In this document: positions 17,185 to 24,973 of the stretch, piece after piece
How positions within the stretch are numbered: the stretch's first letter is position 1
Layout of the letters: each line of letters begins with the position of its first letter
NCBI GenBank assembly: GCA_027452245.1
Contig: DAIDGW010000247.1
Coordinates: 1 to 54,036 of the forward strand
DNA from: Acidobacteriaceae bacterium
Lineage (GTDB): Bacteria > Acidobacteriota > Terriglobia > Terriglobales > Acidobacteriaceae
Length of the DNA stretch: 54,036 nucleotides
Reading direction: 5' to 3'
The notes under the pieces: model-generated
The model's input: only the letters and a program-made list of their open reading frames with translations
The model's database searches: none
Told to the model about the DNA's origin: nothing
Program-made: the position numbers and the translations under genes

Positions 17185-18507
17185 ATGCGACGACGCAGCG
17201 GAATGAACTGGCGGTTGATCGTCCGTGCGTTGCGCCACAGGAATTACCGTCTTTTCTTCGGCGGGCAAGGCATTTCTCTGATTGGCACGTGGATGACCCG
17301 AGTTGCTACCGGGTGGCTCGTTTATCGCCTTACCGATTCTGCATTCCTCCTCGGCCTTGTCAGCTTCGCCGGACAGATTCCAATTCTCATTCTCGGCCCA
17401 TTTGCTGGTGTCTGGATCGACCGCCTGAACCGGCATCGCGTATTGGTCGTTACTCAGGTGTTGTCGATGCTGGAGTCCTTTGCTCTCGCTGCACTGGCGC
17501 TGGGTCACGTAATTACCGTCAACGAGATCATCCTGCTCAACCTGTTTCAGGGCGCGGTCAATTCCTTCGATATGCCCGCGCGCCAGGCATTCGTGATCGA
17601 GATGGTTGAAGAACCGGAAGATCTGGGCAATGCCATTGCGCTGAATTCGTCCCTCGTGAACGCGGCACGGCTCGTCGGACCTTCGGTCGCCGGTTTGCTG
17701 ATTGCGGGCTTTGGGGAAGGCTATTGCTTCCTGATTGACGGCATCAGCTATGTGGCTGTCATTGCCTCGTTGCTGATGATGGTGATTCATGCCCGGCCCC
17801 GAGCGCACCTGCAAAGAAGCGTGCTCACCGAACTCCGCGAAGGTTGGGATTACGTCCGTGGTTTCCGTCCCATCAGTTCGATATTGTGTCTGCTCGCCCT
17901 CATTAGCCTGGTGGGCATGCCATACACGGCACTGATGCCGATCTTCGCGAGGAATATTCTTCACGGCGGAGCTCACACGCTCGGATTCCTGATGGCGGCC
18001 ACTGGAGTCGGTGCTCTCATCGGAGCCGTGAGGCTGGCGGCAAGGCCCAGCGTCTTGGGATTAGGGCGCGTCATTCCGGTGACGGCCGCCGGTTTCGGAG
18101 CCACATTGATCGCCTTTTCCTTTTCTCACTGGCTGTGGCTCTCGCTTTTGCTGCTTGTGGGAACCGGCTTTAACTTCATGCAGCAGATGGCTTCGAGCAA
18201 CACAATTCTGCAGACCATCTCGGAAGACAAAAAGCGCGGACGCGTGATGAGCTTTTACGCCATGGCTTTCCAGGGAGTTGCGCCATTCGGCAGTTTGATT
18301 GCCGGTGCCGCAGCAACCCGGATTGGCGCTCCCTATACGCTTGCCATCGGAGGCGGCTTCTGCATTCTGGGTGCGGCCGCGTTCGCCTCGCAGTTGCCCA
18401 GCCTAAGAACGCTGATCCGCCCCATTTACGTTGAGCGGGGCATTATTCCCGAAATTGCGGTTGGCGTGCAGAGCGCCTCCTACCTGCAGCAGCCTCCGGA
18501 AGAATAG
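17185..18507 (+). CDS. MFS exporter (MFS_3/EntS-like)
   Basis: A major-facilitator protein of about 440 residues with 10-12 hydrophobic segments. The opening LRHRNYRLFFGGQGISLIGTWM is the signature of the MFS_3/EntS group (RNYRLF, then S-x-x-G-x-W), followed by the motif-A loop FAGVWIDRLNRHR and the second-half motif NTILQTISEDKKRGRVMS. Members export siderophores, drugs or other small molecules. No siderophore genes are nearby, so the substrate is unknown. Several in-frame ATGs exist; 17185 has AGAAGGG upstream, while 17158 and 17179 have poorer sites. It stands alone after the gntR terminator and before the sigma-54 promoter. Confidence 0.85.
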   Translation: MRRRSGMNWRLIVRALRHRNYRLFFGGQGISLIGTWMTRVATGWLVYRLTDSAFLLGLVSFAGQIPILILGPFAGVWIDRLNRHRVLVVTQVLSMLESFALAALALGHVITVNEIILLNLFQGAVNSFDMPARQAFVIEMVEEPEDLGNAIALNSSLVNAARLVGPSVAGLLIAGFGEGYCFLIDGISYVAVIASLLMMVIHARPRAHLQRSVLTELREGWDYVRGFRPISSILCLLALISLVGMPYTALMPIFARNILHGGAHTLGFLMAATGVGALIGAVRLAARPSVLGLGRVIPVTAAGFGATLIAFSFSHWLWLSLLLLVGTGFNFMQQMASSNTILQTISEDKKRGRVMSFYAMAFQGVAPFGSLIAGAAATRIGAPYTLAIGGGFCILGAAAFASQLPSLRTLIRPIYVERGIIPEIAVGVQSASYLQQPPEE

Positions 18508-18573
18508 TTCCGCGCTGACCGCTCGTCGGTCCCCTCACGTCCTCGCCTGGGTTATTCGTAGACCTGCCTTTTG

Positions 18574-18601
18574 TCGGGAATCCCGATTCTCATGTCGGAA
18601 G
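18574..18601 (+). promoter_or_regulatory. Candidate activator site (UAS) upstream of the sigma-54 promoter
   Basis: TCGGGA-A-TCCCGA is a perfect inverted repeat at 18574-18586. A related but imperfect half-pattern, TCGGA, recurs at 18595 followed by GATCC. They lie about 60-80 bases upstream of the -24 element, the range where NtrC-type activators bind as dimers. The adjacent sigma-54 activator (24974-26329) is the natural candidate. Binding is inferred. Confidence 0.35.
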
Positions 18602-18651
18602 ATCCAACACCGCGCCCGTTGGGTTCTCTGCAAGCTGTTGAATCCATGTAT

Positions 18652-18667
18652 TGGCACAGCAAATGCA
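18652..18667 (+). promoter_or_regulatory. Sigma-54 (-24/-12) promoter of the redox operon
   Basis: TGGCACAGCAAATGCA matches the RpoN consensus TGGCACGNNNNTTGCW. The invariant GG and GC dinucleotides are separated by exactly 10 bases, and TGGCAC is complete. The predicted start, about 12 bases further on (near 18678), is about 40 bases ahead of the first operon gene. An NtrC-type activator gene is part of the same region, which makes a chance match less likely. Confidence 0.75.
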
Positions 18668-18716
18668 AATACATGAACAGCCATCGTTGCCCAGATGGCC
18701 GAAAGAGGCACCAATC

Positions 18717-19010
18717 ATGGCTGGAGAGAATTGGACATTCTGGTTCAACATGACCAACCTTGCACTCGGCATGATCACCGTGCTTGCTGTGCTTGTGGTC
18801 ATGGGCGCCGTGGGATGGGATGTCATCGCGGCGTGGCTGCGCAAACCTCAAGTGAACAATTTCGATATTGAAGCAGTTAAAGCGGACCTGCGTTCCATGT
18901 GGCAAAACGAGCCGCACACGCTGGCCGTGCCGGAGTTTGGCCTGACCATGGCAGACGGCGGCGAGAAGATCGCGCCTGCCAAGTCAAAAAAGAAATCCCC
19001 TCGGAAGTGA
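18717..19010 (+). CDS. Small single-span membrane protein, first gene of redox operon
   Basis: A 97-residue protein with one membrane helix (about residues 13-35, NLALGMITVLAVLVVMGAVGW) and a polar tail ending in a lysine-rich stretch (AKSKKKSPRK). ATG 18717 follows AGAGG at 8 bases; the longer frame would start before the predicted transcript is well under way. I recognise no family. Position as the first gene behind the sigma-54 promoter, with a 3-nt gap to the next gene, suggests a small accessory or assembly subunit of the membrane complex. The basic tail is probably cytoplasmic or binds a partner. Confidence 0.75.
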   Translation: MAGENWTFWFNMTNLALGMITVLAVLVVMGAVGWDVIAAWLRKPQVNNFDIEAVKADLRSMWQNEPHTLAVPEFGLTMADGGEKIAPAKSKKKSPRK

Positions 19011-19013
19011 CTT

Positions 19014-19859
19014 ATGGCTTGCCCGTTCTTGAAGGAAGGTCGAGCGCGATACTGCCATGCCGCTCCCATCCGAAAGCTGATTCTCGATGGGCCGGGGGCG
19101 ACCGACGGCGGCCGTTGTGCTTCCCCCGAGTACCGTACCTGTGACTTGGTCGCGAAGGATGCGGTGCAACCGGACCGTTGCCCGCACCTCGAGGAGATCC
19201 GGGTGCAATACTGCGGTGTCTCGCCAGTCACAAAGCTGGTTCCGTTTAGCGATTCGGAACTCTCAAGCTGCACCAGCAACAGCTACCGCTATTGTGATTC
19301 CTACCTGTTGTTGGCACGCCCGCACGCGATGAGCCCGGCAGCAAATCTCCTCTATGCGGCAAACCATTTCTGGCTCGATGCGGAGGCTTCTGGATTCTGC
19401 CACATTGGACTCGATGGATTCCTGGCAGACGTCGCAGGAGACGTGAGCGGCATCACCTTCGTCACGCTACACGGTACCCACTGCCCGGCGTTGGCGATCA
19501 CCGTCAATGGAGTGGAGTGGCCGATGAGCTTCCCTAATCCGCTCATGATTCAAAAAGTGAACAGCCGTGTCCGGCGCGATCCGGCCCGGCTCACGGCCGA
19601 TCCTTATGGATCAGGCTGGCTCTTCGAAGGATGGGAGATTCCCGGACAAACCAGAAACGGATTAATGACCGGACCGCAAGCAGCTGCATGGCAGGCCGAA
19701 GAGCGGGAGCGGCTCTCACGTGAGATCCACGAAGCTCACGCCCCAGCTTGCGATGGTGGCAGTCCCGTTCGAGGAGTGGCTCAGTTGTTGCCACGTGAAC
19801 ATCTCGTATGTGTGTTGCAGAAATTCTTTGCACAACGCGGCTGGTCGGTGGAGGCATGA
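19014..19859 (+). CDS. Protein with two 4-Cys modules and a degenerate GcvH-like domain
   Basis: A 281-residue soluble protein. Residues 3-43 and 56-94 are tandem copies of one module: CP[FH]LxExRxxYC...P[IV]xKL...CxSxxYRxCD, each with four Cys (3, 14, 35, 43 and 56, 67, 86, 94). Residues about 113-215 match the H-protein (GcvH) fold: NHFWLDAEASGFCHIGLDGF, DVSGITFVTLHG, and a closing DPYGSGWLFEGWEI. The lysine that carries lipoate in GcvH is not conserved; Glu 168 falls at that position and no nearby Lys replaces it. It is therefore probably not lipoylated and may be structural or regulatory. The Cys modules could bind zinc or iron-sulfur. It has no signal peptide and so is cytoplasmic. Confidence 0.75.
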   Translation: MACPFLKEGRARYCHAAPIRKLILDGPGATDGGRCASPEYRTCDLVAKDAVQPDRCPHLEEIRVQYCGVSPVTKLVPFSDSELSSCTSNSYRYCDSYLLLARPHAMSPAANLLYAANHFWLDAEASGFCHIGLDGFLADVAGDVSGITFVTLHGTHCPALAITVNGVEWPMSFPNPLMIQKVNSRVRRDPARLTADPYGSGWLFEGWEIPGQTRNGLMTGPQAAAWQAEERERLSREIHEAHAPACDGGSPVRGVAQLLPREHLVCVLQKFFAQRGWSVEA

Positions 19860-19861
19860 GT

Positions 19862-20446
19862 ATGAAACGAACCTTGCTCGGTTTCGCCATTGGCTTTGCG
19901 TTTACCCTCATGCTCGGCTGGATCGCGTTCCCACGCGCGCTTTACACCCACAAGCAGCAGCCATTCACGTTTCTGCACAAGGCGCATGCCGAAAAATCCG
20001 GCATTAGCGATTGCGGCGAATGCCATGCCTTCAAGGACGACGGCGAGTTTGCCGGCATTCCTGCCACTGAAAAATGTGCTTCATGCCATTCCGAACAATT
20101 AGGAGACACAAAAGCGGAAGCCATCTTGGTTTCCAACTACGTGAAGCCCGGGCATGAAACCCACTGGCTGGTGTATGCCCAGCAGCCGGCAAACGTCTGG
20201 TTCTCCCATGCAATTCACCTGAAACGCGCTGGCCTGAGCTGTCAACAATGTCATGGTTCTTACGGCGAAACAGATCAGGTGAAGGTTTATCAACTAAACC
20301 GAATCAGTGGATATAGCCGGGATATCTGGGGGCACTCGATGTCGCGATTCCGTCGCGCACCCGGCGATGGCATGAAGATGAGCGACTGTGAAACTTGCCA
20401 CAGCCGCCGTCACGTGGAAGTCGGTTGTCTTGGTTGCCACAAGTAG
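19862..20446 (+). CDS. Membrane-anchored pentahaem cytochrome c
   Basis: A 194-residue protein with an N-terminal membrane anchor (residues 4-24) followed by a periplasmic domain with five CXXCH motifs: 51-55, 72-76, 127-131, 176-180 and 189-193. Extra histidines (FLHKAHAEK, FSHAIHLK, GHETHW, GHSM) can supply distal ligands, as in cytochrome c3/c7-type proteins. ATG 19862 has GGAGG 7 bases upstream, and that site overlaps the end of the preceding gene. A five-haem, membrane-anchored cytochrome next to molybdopterin-like, FeS and NrfD subunits mirrors ActA of alternative complex III and, loosely, QrcA. It probably exchanges electrons between the complex and soluble periplasmic cytochromes. Confidence 0.92.
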   Translation: MKRTLLGFAIGFAFTLMLGWIAFPRALYTHKQQPFTFLHKAHAEKSGISDCGECHAFKDDGEFAGIPATEKCASCHSEQLGDTKAEAILVSNYVKPGHETHWLVYAQQPANVWFSHAIHLKRAGLSCQQCHGSYGETDQVKVYQLNRISGYSRDIWGHSMSRFRRAPGDGMKMSDCETCHSRRHVEVGCLGCHK

Positions 20447-20455
20447 AGGCGAACA

Positions 20456-22126
20456 ATGAAGTTCACACGAAGAGATCTATTGGCATGGAGCGCGGGCGCC
20501 GCCGCCGGTCTCATAGTCACTCCCATCCCATGGAAACTGCTGGACGACACTTCGATCTGGAGCCAGAACTGGCCATGGATCCCGCAACCCCCCCGAGGCC
20601 CGGTCGAGACCAAACGATCTTTCTGTACGCTCTGTCCGAAAGGATGCGCATTGCGCGTACGAATGGCGGCAGGATGGCCGGTGGGTATTTCCGGCGCCCC
20701 CGACAATCCCGCAACTCGCGGAGCGCTGTGCCCACTTGCTTACGGAGCCCACCAACTCAACTGGCATCCCGCCAGGCTGAAAGCCGTACGCCATCGCGGA
20801 AATACTTCGAGTTGGTTTGAGGCGAGCACGGCTTTCGCGAAAGCCTCCACAGAGGGTCCAGTTGTCATCATTGATGGATTTCCCGGGCGTTCGACTTCGC
20901 AACTGTTTCAGGATTTTGCAAGCAAGCGGGCCGCACAATATCGCGTCGTCTTGAGCCCAGAAATCCGTTCGTTACGGGCGTATGAGGCATGGGCTGGAGT
21001 TCCAGCCACAGCACTTGGATACGATCTGGAAAATGTCCGCACAATCGTGAGCTTTGGCGCACGAATGCTCGATGGCTGGGGATCCCCCGGTCGATTTTCG
21101 CATTTGTGGGCCGAGCAAGCCTCGGGCAAGACTGATCCCCAATTGCGGCTGATTCAAATCGAACCACAGCTTTCGCGTACTGCCTCGCGAGCCTGGAAGT
21201 GGATTTCGATTCGTCCTGAAACCGATTCCGCATTGGCAGCCGGCATCGCTCGTGTGCTTCTGGAACAACGTCTGGTAAGGGCTACAGGTCCGATGCCGCG
21301 ATTGAGCCTGACAGAAGCATCCAGCCTGACAGGGCTCGGCCCGGACGCAATTCATGATCTCGCGCAAGTATTAGTTGCGGAGAAACCCACGCTTGCGATT
21401 GCGGACGGCGACAACCCCGCAGTCGCTGCCTTGAACTTCGTCCTCGGCTCAATTGGAACTCCGGGCGGAATTATCCAAACAACCAAGAGTGCAATGCCAT
21501 ACCTTCCAGCCGAGAGCAACATCGACGCGGCGCGAGCAGTCTTGATTGACTCCAGCGTTCCCTGGGATTTCGATGTCCAAACTGAAGCTGAGGTCTTCCG
21601 CTTCGCCGCCTGGGATGGAGGATCGAGCAAAGCAGACTGGCTGCTGCCCGCTCCGGGATTTCTCGAAGAACTGACCGACATTCCTTCTGCTCCGGGTTCG
21701 TCCGTCCAGACCTATTCACTCACTGCCGCGCTAACCAGGCCGGCATTTGAGGTCCACACTGCCGCGCAATTCCTGCAAAATGTCGAACCTCAAATTGGTA
21801 AGCCAGAAGAAATCATTCACCAGCGCTGCGCACAGATATTCAAAGCGAGAACAGGATCGATCTACGCCGCAGACGTGGCCGCTGTTTCGAACTGTTCATC
21901 CCCGCAGAAACTCGAAGAGGCAATGTGGGCCGGCGCCATTTGGATGAACGAACCACTGTACAACTCCCGCCTCCTTCGCAGTCTGCGCGAGTGGCCAACG
22001 GAAGCTGGTTCTGCAACTCCCCAAAATAGCGAGAACACATGGTCGCCGGGGATTCTGCCGCCGCTCTCTTCAAAGCTTTATTGCGAATCGAATTTGTGTG
22101 AAAGCTCAGAAAGGAGAAACGCATGA
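20456..22126 (+). CDS. Short molybdopterin-oxidoreductase-like subunit (QrcB/ActB-N type)
   Basis: A 556-residue protein with a twin-arginine signal (FTRRDLLAWSAGAAAG) and the [4Fe-4S] binding pattern of the DMSO-reductase family: Cys 57, 60, 64 and 92 (FCTLCPKGC ... GALC). It then follows the family weakly (HPARLKAVRHRG, SWFEASTAFAKA, SIGTPGG). It is shorter than true formate dehydrogenases or nitrate reductases (700-1,000 residues), and I see no convincing Mo-ligating Cys/Sec/Ser context. QrcB and the N-terminal part of ActB are homologous catalytic-subunit folds that lack molybdenum, and this subunit fits that type best. Export with the FeS partner through the Tat pathway is expected. It sits 9 nt after the cytochrome and overlaps the next gene by 4 nt. 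Confidence 0.8.
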   Translation: MKFTRRDLLAWSAGAAAGLIVTPIPWKLLDDTSIWSQNWPWIPQPPRGPVETKRSFCTLCPKGCALRVRMAAGWPVGISGAPDNPATRGALCPLAYGAHQLNWHPARLKAVRHRGNTSSWFEASTAFAKASTEGPVVIIDGFPGRSTSQLFQDFASKRAAQYRVVLSPEIRSLRAYEAWAGVPATALGYDLENVRTIVSFGARMLDGWGSPGRFSHLWAEQASGKTDPQLRLIQIEPQLSRTASRAWKWISIRPETDSALAAGIARVLLEQRLVRATGPMPRLSLTEASSLTGLGPDAIHDLAQVLVAEKPTLAIADGDNPAVAALNFVLGSIGTPGGIIQTTKSAMPYLPAESNIDAARAVLIDSSVPWDFDVQTEAEVFRFAAWDGGSSKADWLLPAPGFLEELTDIPSAPGSSVQTYSLTAALTRPAFEVHTAAQFLQNVEPQIGKPEEIIHQRCAQIFKARTGSIYAADVAAVSNCSSPQKLEEAMWAGAIWMNEPLYNSRLLRSLREWPTEAGSATPQNSENTWSPGILPPLSSKLYCESNLCESSERRNA

Positions 22127-22866
22127 GCGCCCGCTACGGCATGGTGATCGATCTGGATCGCTGCACCGGTTGTGGCGCTTGCATGATGGCATGCGCCGCC
22201 GAGAACAACGTTCCCGCATTGCCGAAGGCGACGAATCGCACCGGCCTTACCCCAATGTTGGTTCGCAAGGTGTCGAACGGAAGGAACGGAGTGGCACAAC
22301 GCGAGGTGTTCATTCCGATCCTGTGCATGCACTGTGAACAGCACACGCCCTGTGTGAGCGTCTGCCCGCAGCAGGCGGTCGAAGTCGATCGCGCTACCGG
22401 GATCGTGATGCAGATGCCGCAGCGCTGCCTCGGTTGCCGCTACTGCATGACCGCATGCCCCTACCATGCCCGTTACTTCAACTGGTGGGACCCTGCGTGG
22501 CCGGCGGGAACGGAAAAAAGTCTCAATCCCGGGGTGGCTGTGCGCATGCGAGGCGTCGTCGAGAAGTGCAATATGTGTCATGCTCGCTTGCACGCGGCGC
22601 AAGAAAAAGCTGCCGCGGCAGGGAAGCGCGAAATCGATCCTGCCGACTATGTTCCCGCTTGCGTCGAAGCTTGCCCCACCGGCGCTATTCGCTTCGGCAA
22701 CCTCGCGGACCCAAACGACCCCGTAACTCAAGAGTCGCATTCGCCGGAGGCATTTCGCTTCCTGGCCCGGCTGGGCACCGAACCCAAGGTTTACTACAAA
22801 TCGAAGGAAGCATGGGTTAGAGCGTTGGCCGAAGCCGCATCCAGCACGGAGGTGCAACATGGCTAG
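22123..22866 (+). CDS. Four-cluster ferredoxin-like electron-transfer subunit
   Basis: A 247-residue protein of the HybA/NrfC/QrcC/PhsB type. Four Cys groups are visible: CTGCGACMMAC, CMHCEQHTPCVSVCP, CLGCRYCMTACP and CNMCHARL...CVEACP. These give 16 Cys, enough for four cubane clusters. It has no own signal and probably travels with the Tat-exported partner. It would wire the molybdopterin-like subunit to the NrfD quinone subunit. The start overlaps the upstream stop (ATGA), with AAGGAGA at 8 bases; its end overlaps the NrfD gene by 8 nt, so expression is tightly coupled. Confidence 0.93.
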   Translation: MSARYGMVIDLDRCTGCGACMMACAAENNVPALPKATNRTGLTPMLVRKVSNGRNGVAQREVFIPILCMHCEQHTPCVSVCPQQAVEVDRATGIVMQMPQRCLGCRYCMTACPYHARYFNWWDPAWPAGTEKSLNPGVAVRMRGVVEKCNMCHARLHAAQEKAAAAGKREIDPADYVPACVEACPTGAIRFGNLADPNDPVTQESHSPEAFRFLARLGTEPKVYYKSKEAWVRALAEAASSTEVQHG

Positions 22867-24136
22867 CCTGACCATGACCGAGACCCATGTGACCGACAGC
22901 CGCTGGATTGCGCGAGGAGTCGAGCGGATTTCACTGTCGCGCTTTCTCCTTTGCCTGGCTCCCTGGTTTGTACTTCTGGTGATCGGTGTCTACGCCGCAG
23001 GCCTATGTCTCTTCTATGGCTTGAACCAGACCAACATGGATAACCGGTTCGCTTTCGGCCTGTGGATCTTCCTCGATCTTGGCATCATTGCTCTGGGCGC
23101 AGGAGCGTTCTTCACCGGATTCCTGGTTTACATCCTGAAGCGTAGTGAACTGAAGCCTATTCTGAACACGGCTGTTGTTGTGGGCTTCATCTGCTACAGC
23201 GGCGCGGTCTCAATCCTCATGATCGACGTTGGCCAGCCGCTCCGCGCCTGGTTTACGTTCTGGCATCCCAACACGCATTCGATGCTCACGGAAGTTACGT
23301 TCTGCATTTCATGCTACCTGCTGGTGTTGAGCCTTGAGTACATTCCAATTCTGCTGCGCAACCGGCAACTCCGAAAGCTGCCGTCATTCCTGATTTTTGA
23401 GCATCAACTTCATAAACTTGTTCCCGTCCTGGCCGCAGTCGGCACCTTGCTCTCATTCTTCCATCAGGGATCGCTTGGCGGGCTCTACGGAGTTCTGCGC
23501 GGGCGTCCATTTGCCTTCCGCGACGGGATCTTCATCTGGCCTTCTACGTTCTTCCTATTTATCTTGTCGGCGATCGCCTCCGGGCCCAGCTTCCTGATGC
23601 TGGTGACTGCGACGGTAGAAAAGGTCACCGGCAAGCGGCTCGTACCACCGGACCTCTTCCGCCGTCTGGGTTTGATTTCCGGGGTGCTGCTCGCCGTCTA
23701 CATTGCGGCCAAGTCCATCGACACCCTGATCTGGATGGATTTCACCTCTCCAGCCATGGGATTTGCTCCCTGGCTGTCCTACATGCACAAGCCGTTCGGC
23801 ACGCCGATTCTGTTCGCTGAGATTGTGCTCTTTGGATTAATTCCAGCTTTCCTGCTGACCTACCGCCGCACGGCCGCAAAGCGCGGCTGGCTGCTTAGCG
23901 CCGCAGCAATGGCTTGCATGGGAATTCTGCTGAATCGGTTCGTCCTGACTGTGCAGACCTTGGCCTTGCCGACGCTGTCATTTGACGAGTTTCTGACCTA
24001 CACGCCGAGCTGGCAGGAAGTAGCGAGCTTCGCTGGAGTCATCGCGTACGGTGTAATCGTGTATTCCTTGTCCTACCGCTATCTGCCTCTCTTTCCAGCG
24101 CAGAAAGGAGACGAAACCCATGTTTCCGGGCGTTGA
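22859..24136 (+). CDS. NrfD/PsrC-family quinone-interacting membrane subunit
   Basis: A 425-residue polytopic protein with about ten hydrophobic segments. The NrfD character is seen in GLNQTNMDNRFAFGLWIFLDLGI, the repeated small-residue helices, and the family pattern LEYIPILLRNRQLRK. The start has GGAGGT 7 bases upstream. NrfD/QrcD/ActC proteins bind menaquinone near the periplasmic side and, in some complexes, move protons. Here it would be the membrane anchor of the complex encoded by the preceding genes. It overlaps the next gene by 17 nt. Confidence 0.93.
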   Translation: MASLTMTETHVTDSRWIARGVERISLSRFLLCLAPWFVLLVIGVYAAGLCLFYGLNQTNMDNRFAFGLWIFLDLGIIALGAGAFFTGFLVYILKRSELKPILNTAVVVGFICYSGAVSILMIDVGQPLRAWFTFWHPNTHSMLTEVTFCISCYLLVLSLEYIPILLRNRQLRKLPSFLIFEHQLHKLVPVLAAVGTLLSFFHQGSLGGLYGVLRGRPFAFRDGIFIWPSTFFLFILSAIASGPSFLMLVTATVEKVTGKRLVPPDLFRRLGLISGVLLAVYIAAKSIDTLIWMDFTSPAMGFAPWLSYMHKPFGTPILFAEIVLFGLIPAFLLTYRRTAAKRGWLLSAAAMACMGILLNRFVLTVQTLALPTLSFDEFLTYTPSWQEVASFAGVIAYGVIVYSLSYRYLPLFPAQKGDETHVSGR

Positions 24137-24944
24137 TGGATTTCATTGGACTGCTGGCCACATTATCTTCCTAGGTCTTTTCTTTGCCGTGGCCGCAACC
24201 ATTCTTACAACAGTTGCTTCTGCCGCATGGCGGAGCGCACGCGACATACGGGAAGATCGAGCGGCAGGCCTATGCTGGAAATCTGATTTCGCTGAATTGC
24301 CAGTTCACGACCGTCGCTGCCGTCACGAACTCGCCGGCCGCGTCATCTCGCGAACCTGCGACAATGCATTTAATTGCGGAAGTTGCGGCAAGTACGCCCA
24401 GTTTGCCGTATTGCCTGCCCGGGGCGATAGCAACCCATCTGGCCTGAATTATCCTGACGATCGTCTGTATTCCCGCGACCACACTTGGGTAAAAGTTGAG
24501 CCCGGCGGCACAGTCTCCATCGGGTTGGATGATTTTGCGCAGCACGTGCTCGGAACTCCAGATTCAATCACCTTGCCCGAAATTGGCAGCGAAATTGAAC
24601 TCAACGGCACGGCCTGGCAGATGAAAAAGCACAAACAGAAAATCAGGGTCCGAGCCCCTATCGAAGGAACTGTCATTGCCAAGGGAACCCAACAGGACGA
24701 TTGGATCCTGAAAATTCAACCGCGCCGTGATGTCAAGGATCCTCTCACCACCCGTCATCTGTTGCGCGGCCCTGAAGTGAGAGGCTGGATCGTGCGCGAG
24801 ATGGAGCGGCTGCAACTGCAATTACAGCCACTCAACACTGCCCCCACTTTGGCGGACGGCGGCACTCTCATGCCAAATTTAATGGATTCTCTACCGCATG
24901 CGGATTGGGAAACAGTACTGGCCGACACATTTCTTGAGGCCTGA
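24120..24944 (+). CDS. Membrane-anchored GcvH-like protein with Cys motif
   Basis: A 274-residue protein. One membrane helix (residues 12-36) is followed by a Cys motif, C67-x12-C80-x5-C86-x2-C89 (RRCRHELAGRVISRTCDNAF onward), then a GcvH-like domain (about 110-205): LYSRDHTWVKVEPGGTVSIG, DSITLPEIGSEIE, APIEGTVIAKG. Counting back from the conserved Pro, Lys 172 falls exactly where GcvH carries lipoate, so lipoylation is possible, although the surrounding QMKKHKQK is far more basic than the usual ESVK. The classical glycine-cleavage genes are absent. A role as swinging-arm carrier or sulfur/thiol carrier for the complex, as proposed for LbpA proteins of the sHdr pathway, is conceivable but unproven. 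Start has AGGAG 11 bases upstream. Confidence 0.8.
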   Translation: MFPGVDGFHWTAGHIIFLGLFFAVAATILTTVASAAWRSARDIREDRAAGLCWKSDFAELPVHDRRCRHELAGRVISRTCDNAFNCGSCGKYAQFAVLPARGDSNPSGLNYPDDRLYSRDHTWVKVEPGGTVSIGLDDFAQHVLGTPDSITLPEIGSEIELNGTAWQMKKHKQKIRVRAPIEGTVIAKGTQQDDWILKIQPRRDVKDPLTTRHLLRGPEVRGWIVREMERLQLQLQPLNTAPTLADGGTLMPNLMDSLPHADWETVLADTFLEA

Positions 24945-24973
24945 AACGAGACCCGCTGCTCCGACCAAACCGA

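Noticed and set aside
20456-24136. Annotation of the operon as formate dehydrogenase or nitrate reductase
   Set aside because: The Mo-like subunit is too short and lacks a visible catalytic ligand context. The pentahaem cytochrome plus NrfD points to a quinone:cytochrome-type complex.
18717-24944. Annotation as canonical alternative complex III
   Set aside because: FeS and Mo-like parts are separate genes, only one NrfD is present, and ActD, ActE and ActF are missing while GcvH-like proteins are added.
24120-24944. Glycine cleavage H protein (gcvH)
   Set aside because: It has an N-terminal membrane helix and a Cys motif, a strongly altered lipoyl loop, and no gcvP, gcvT or lpd neighbours.
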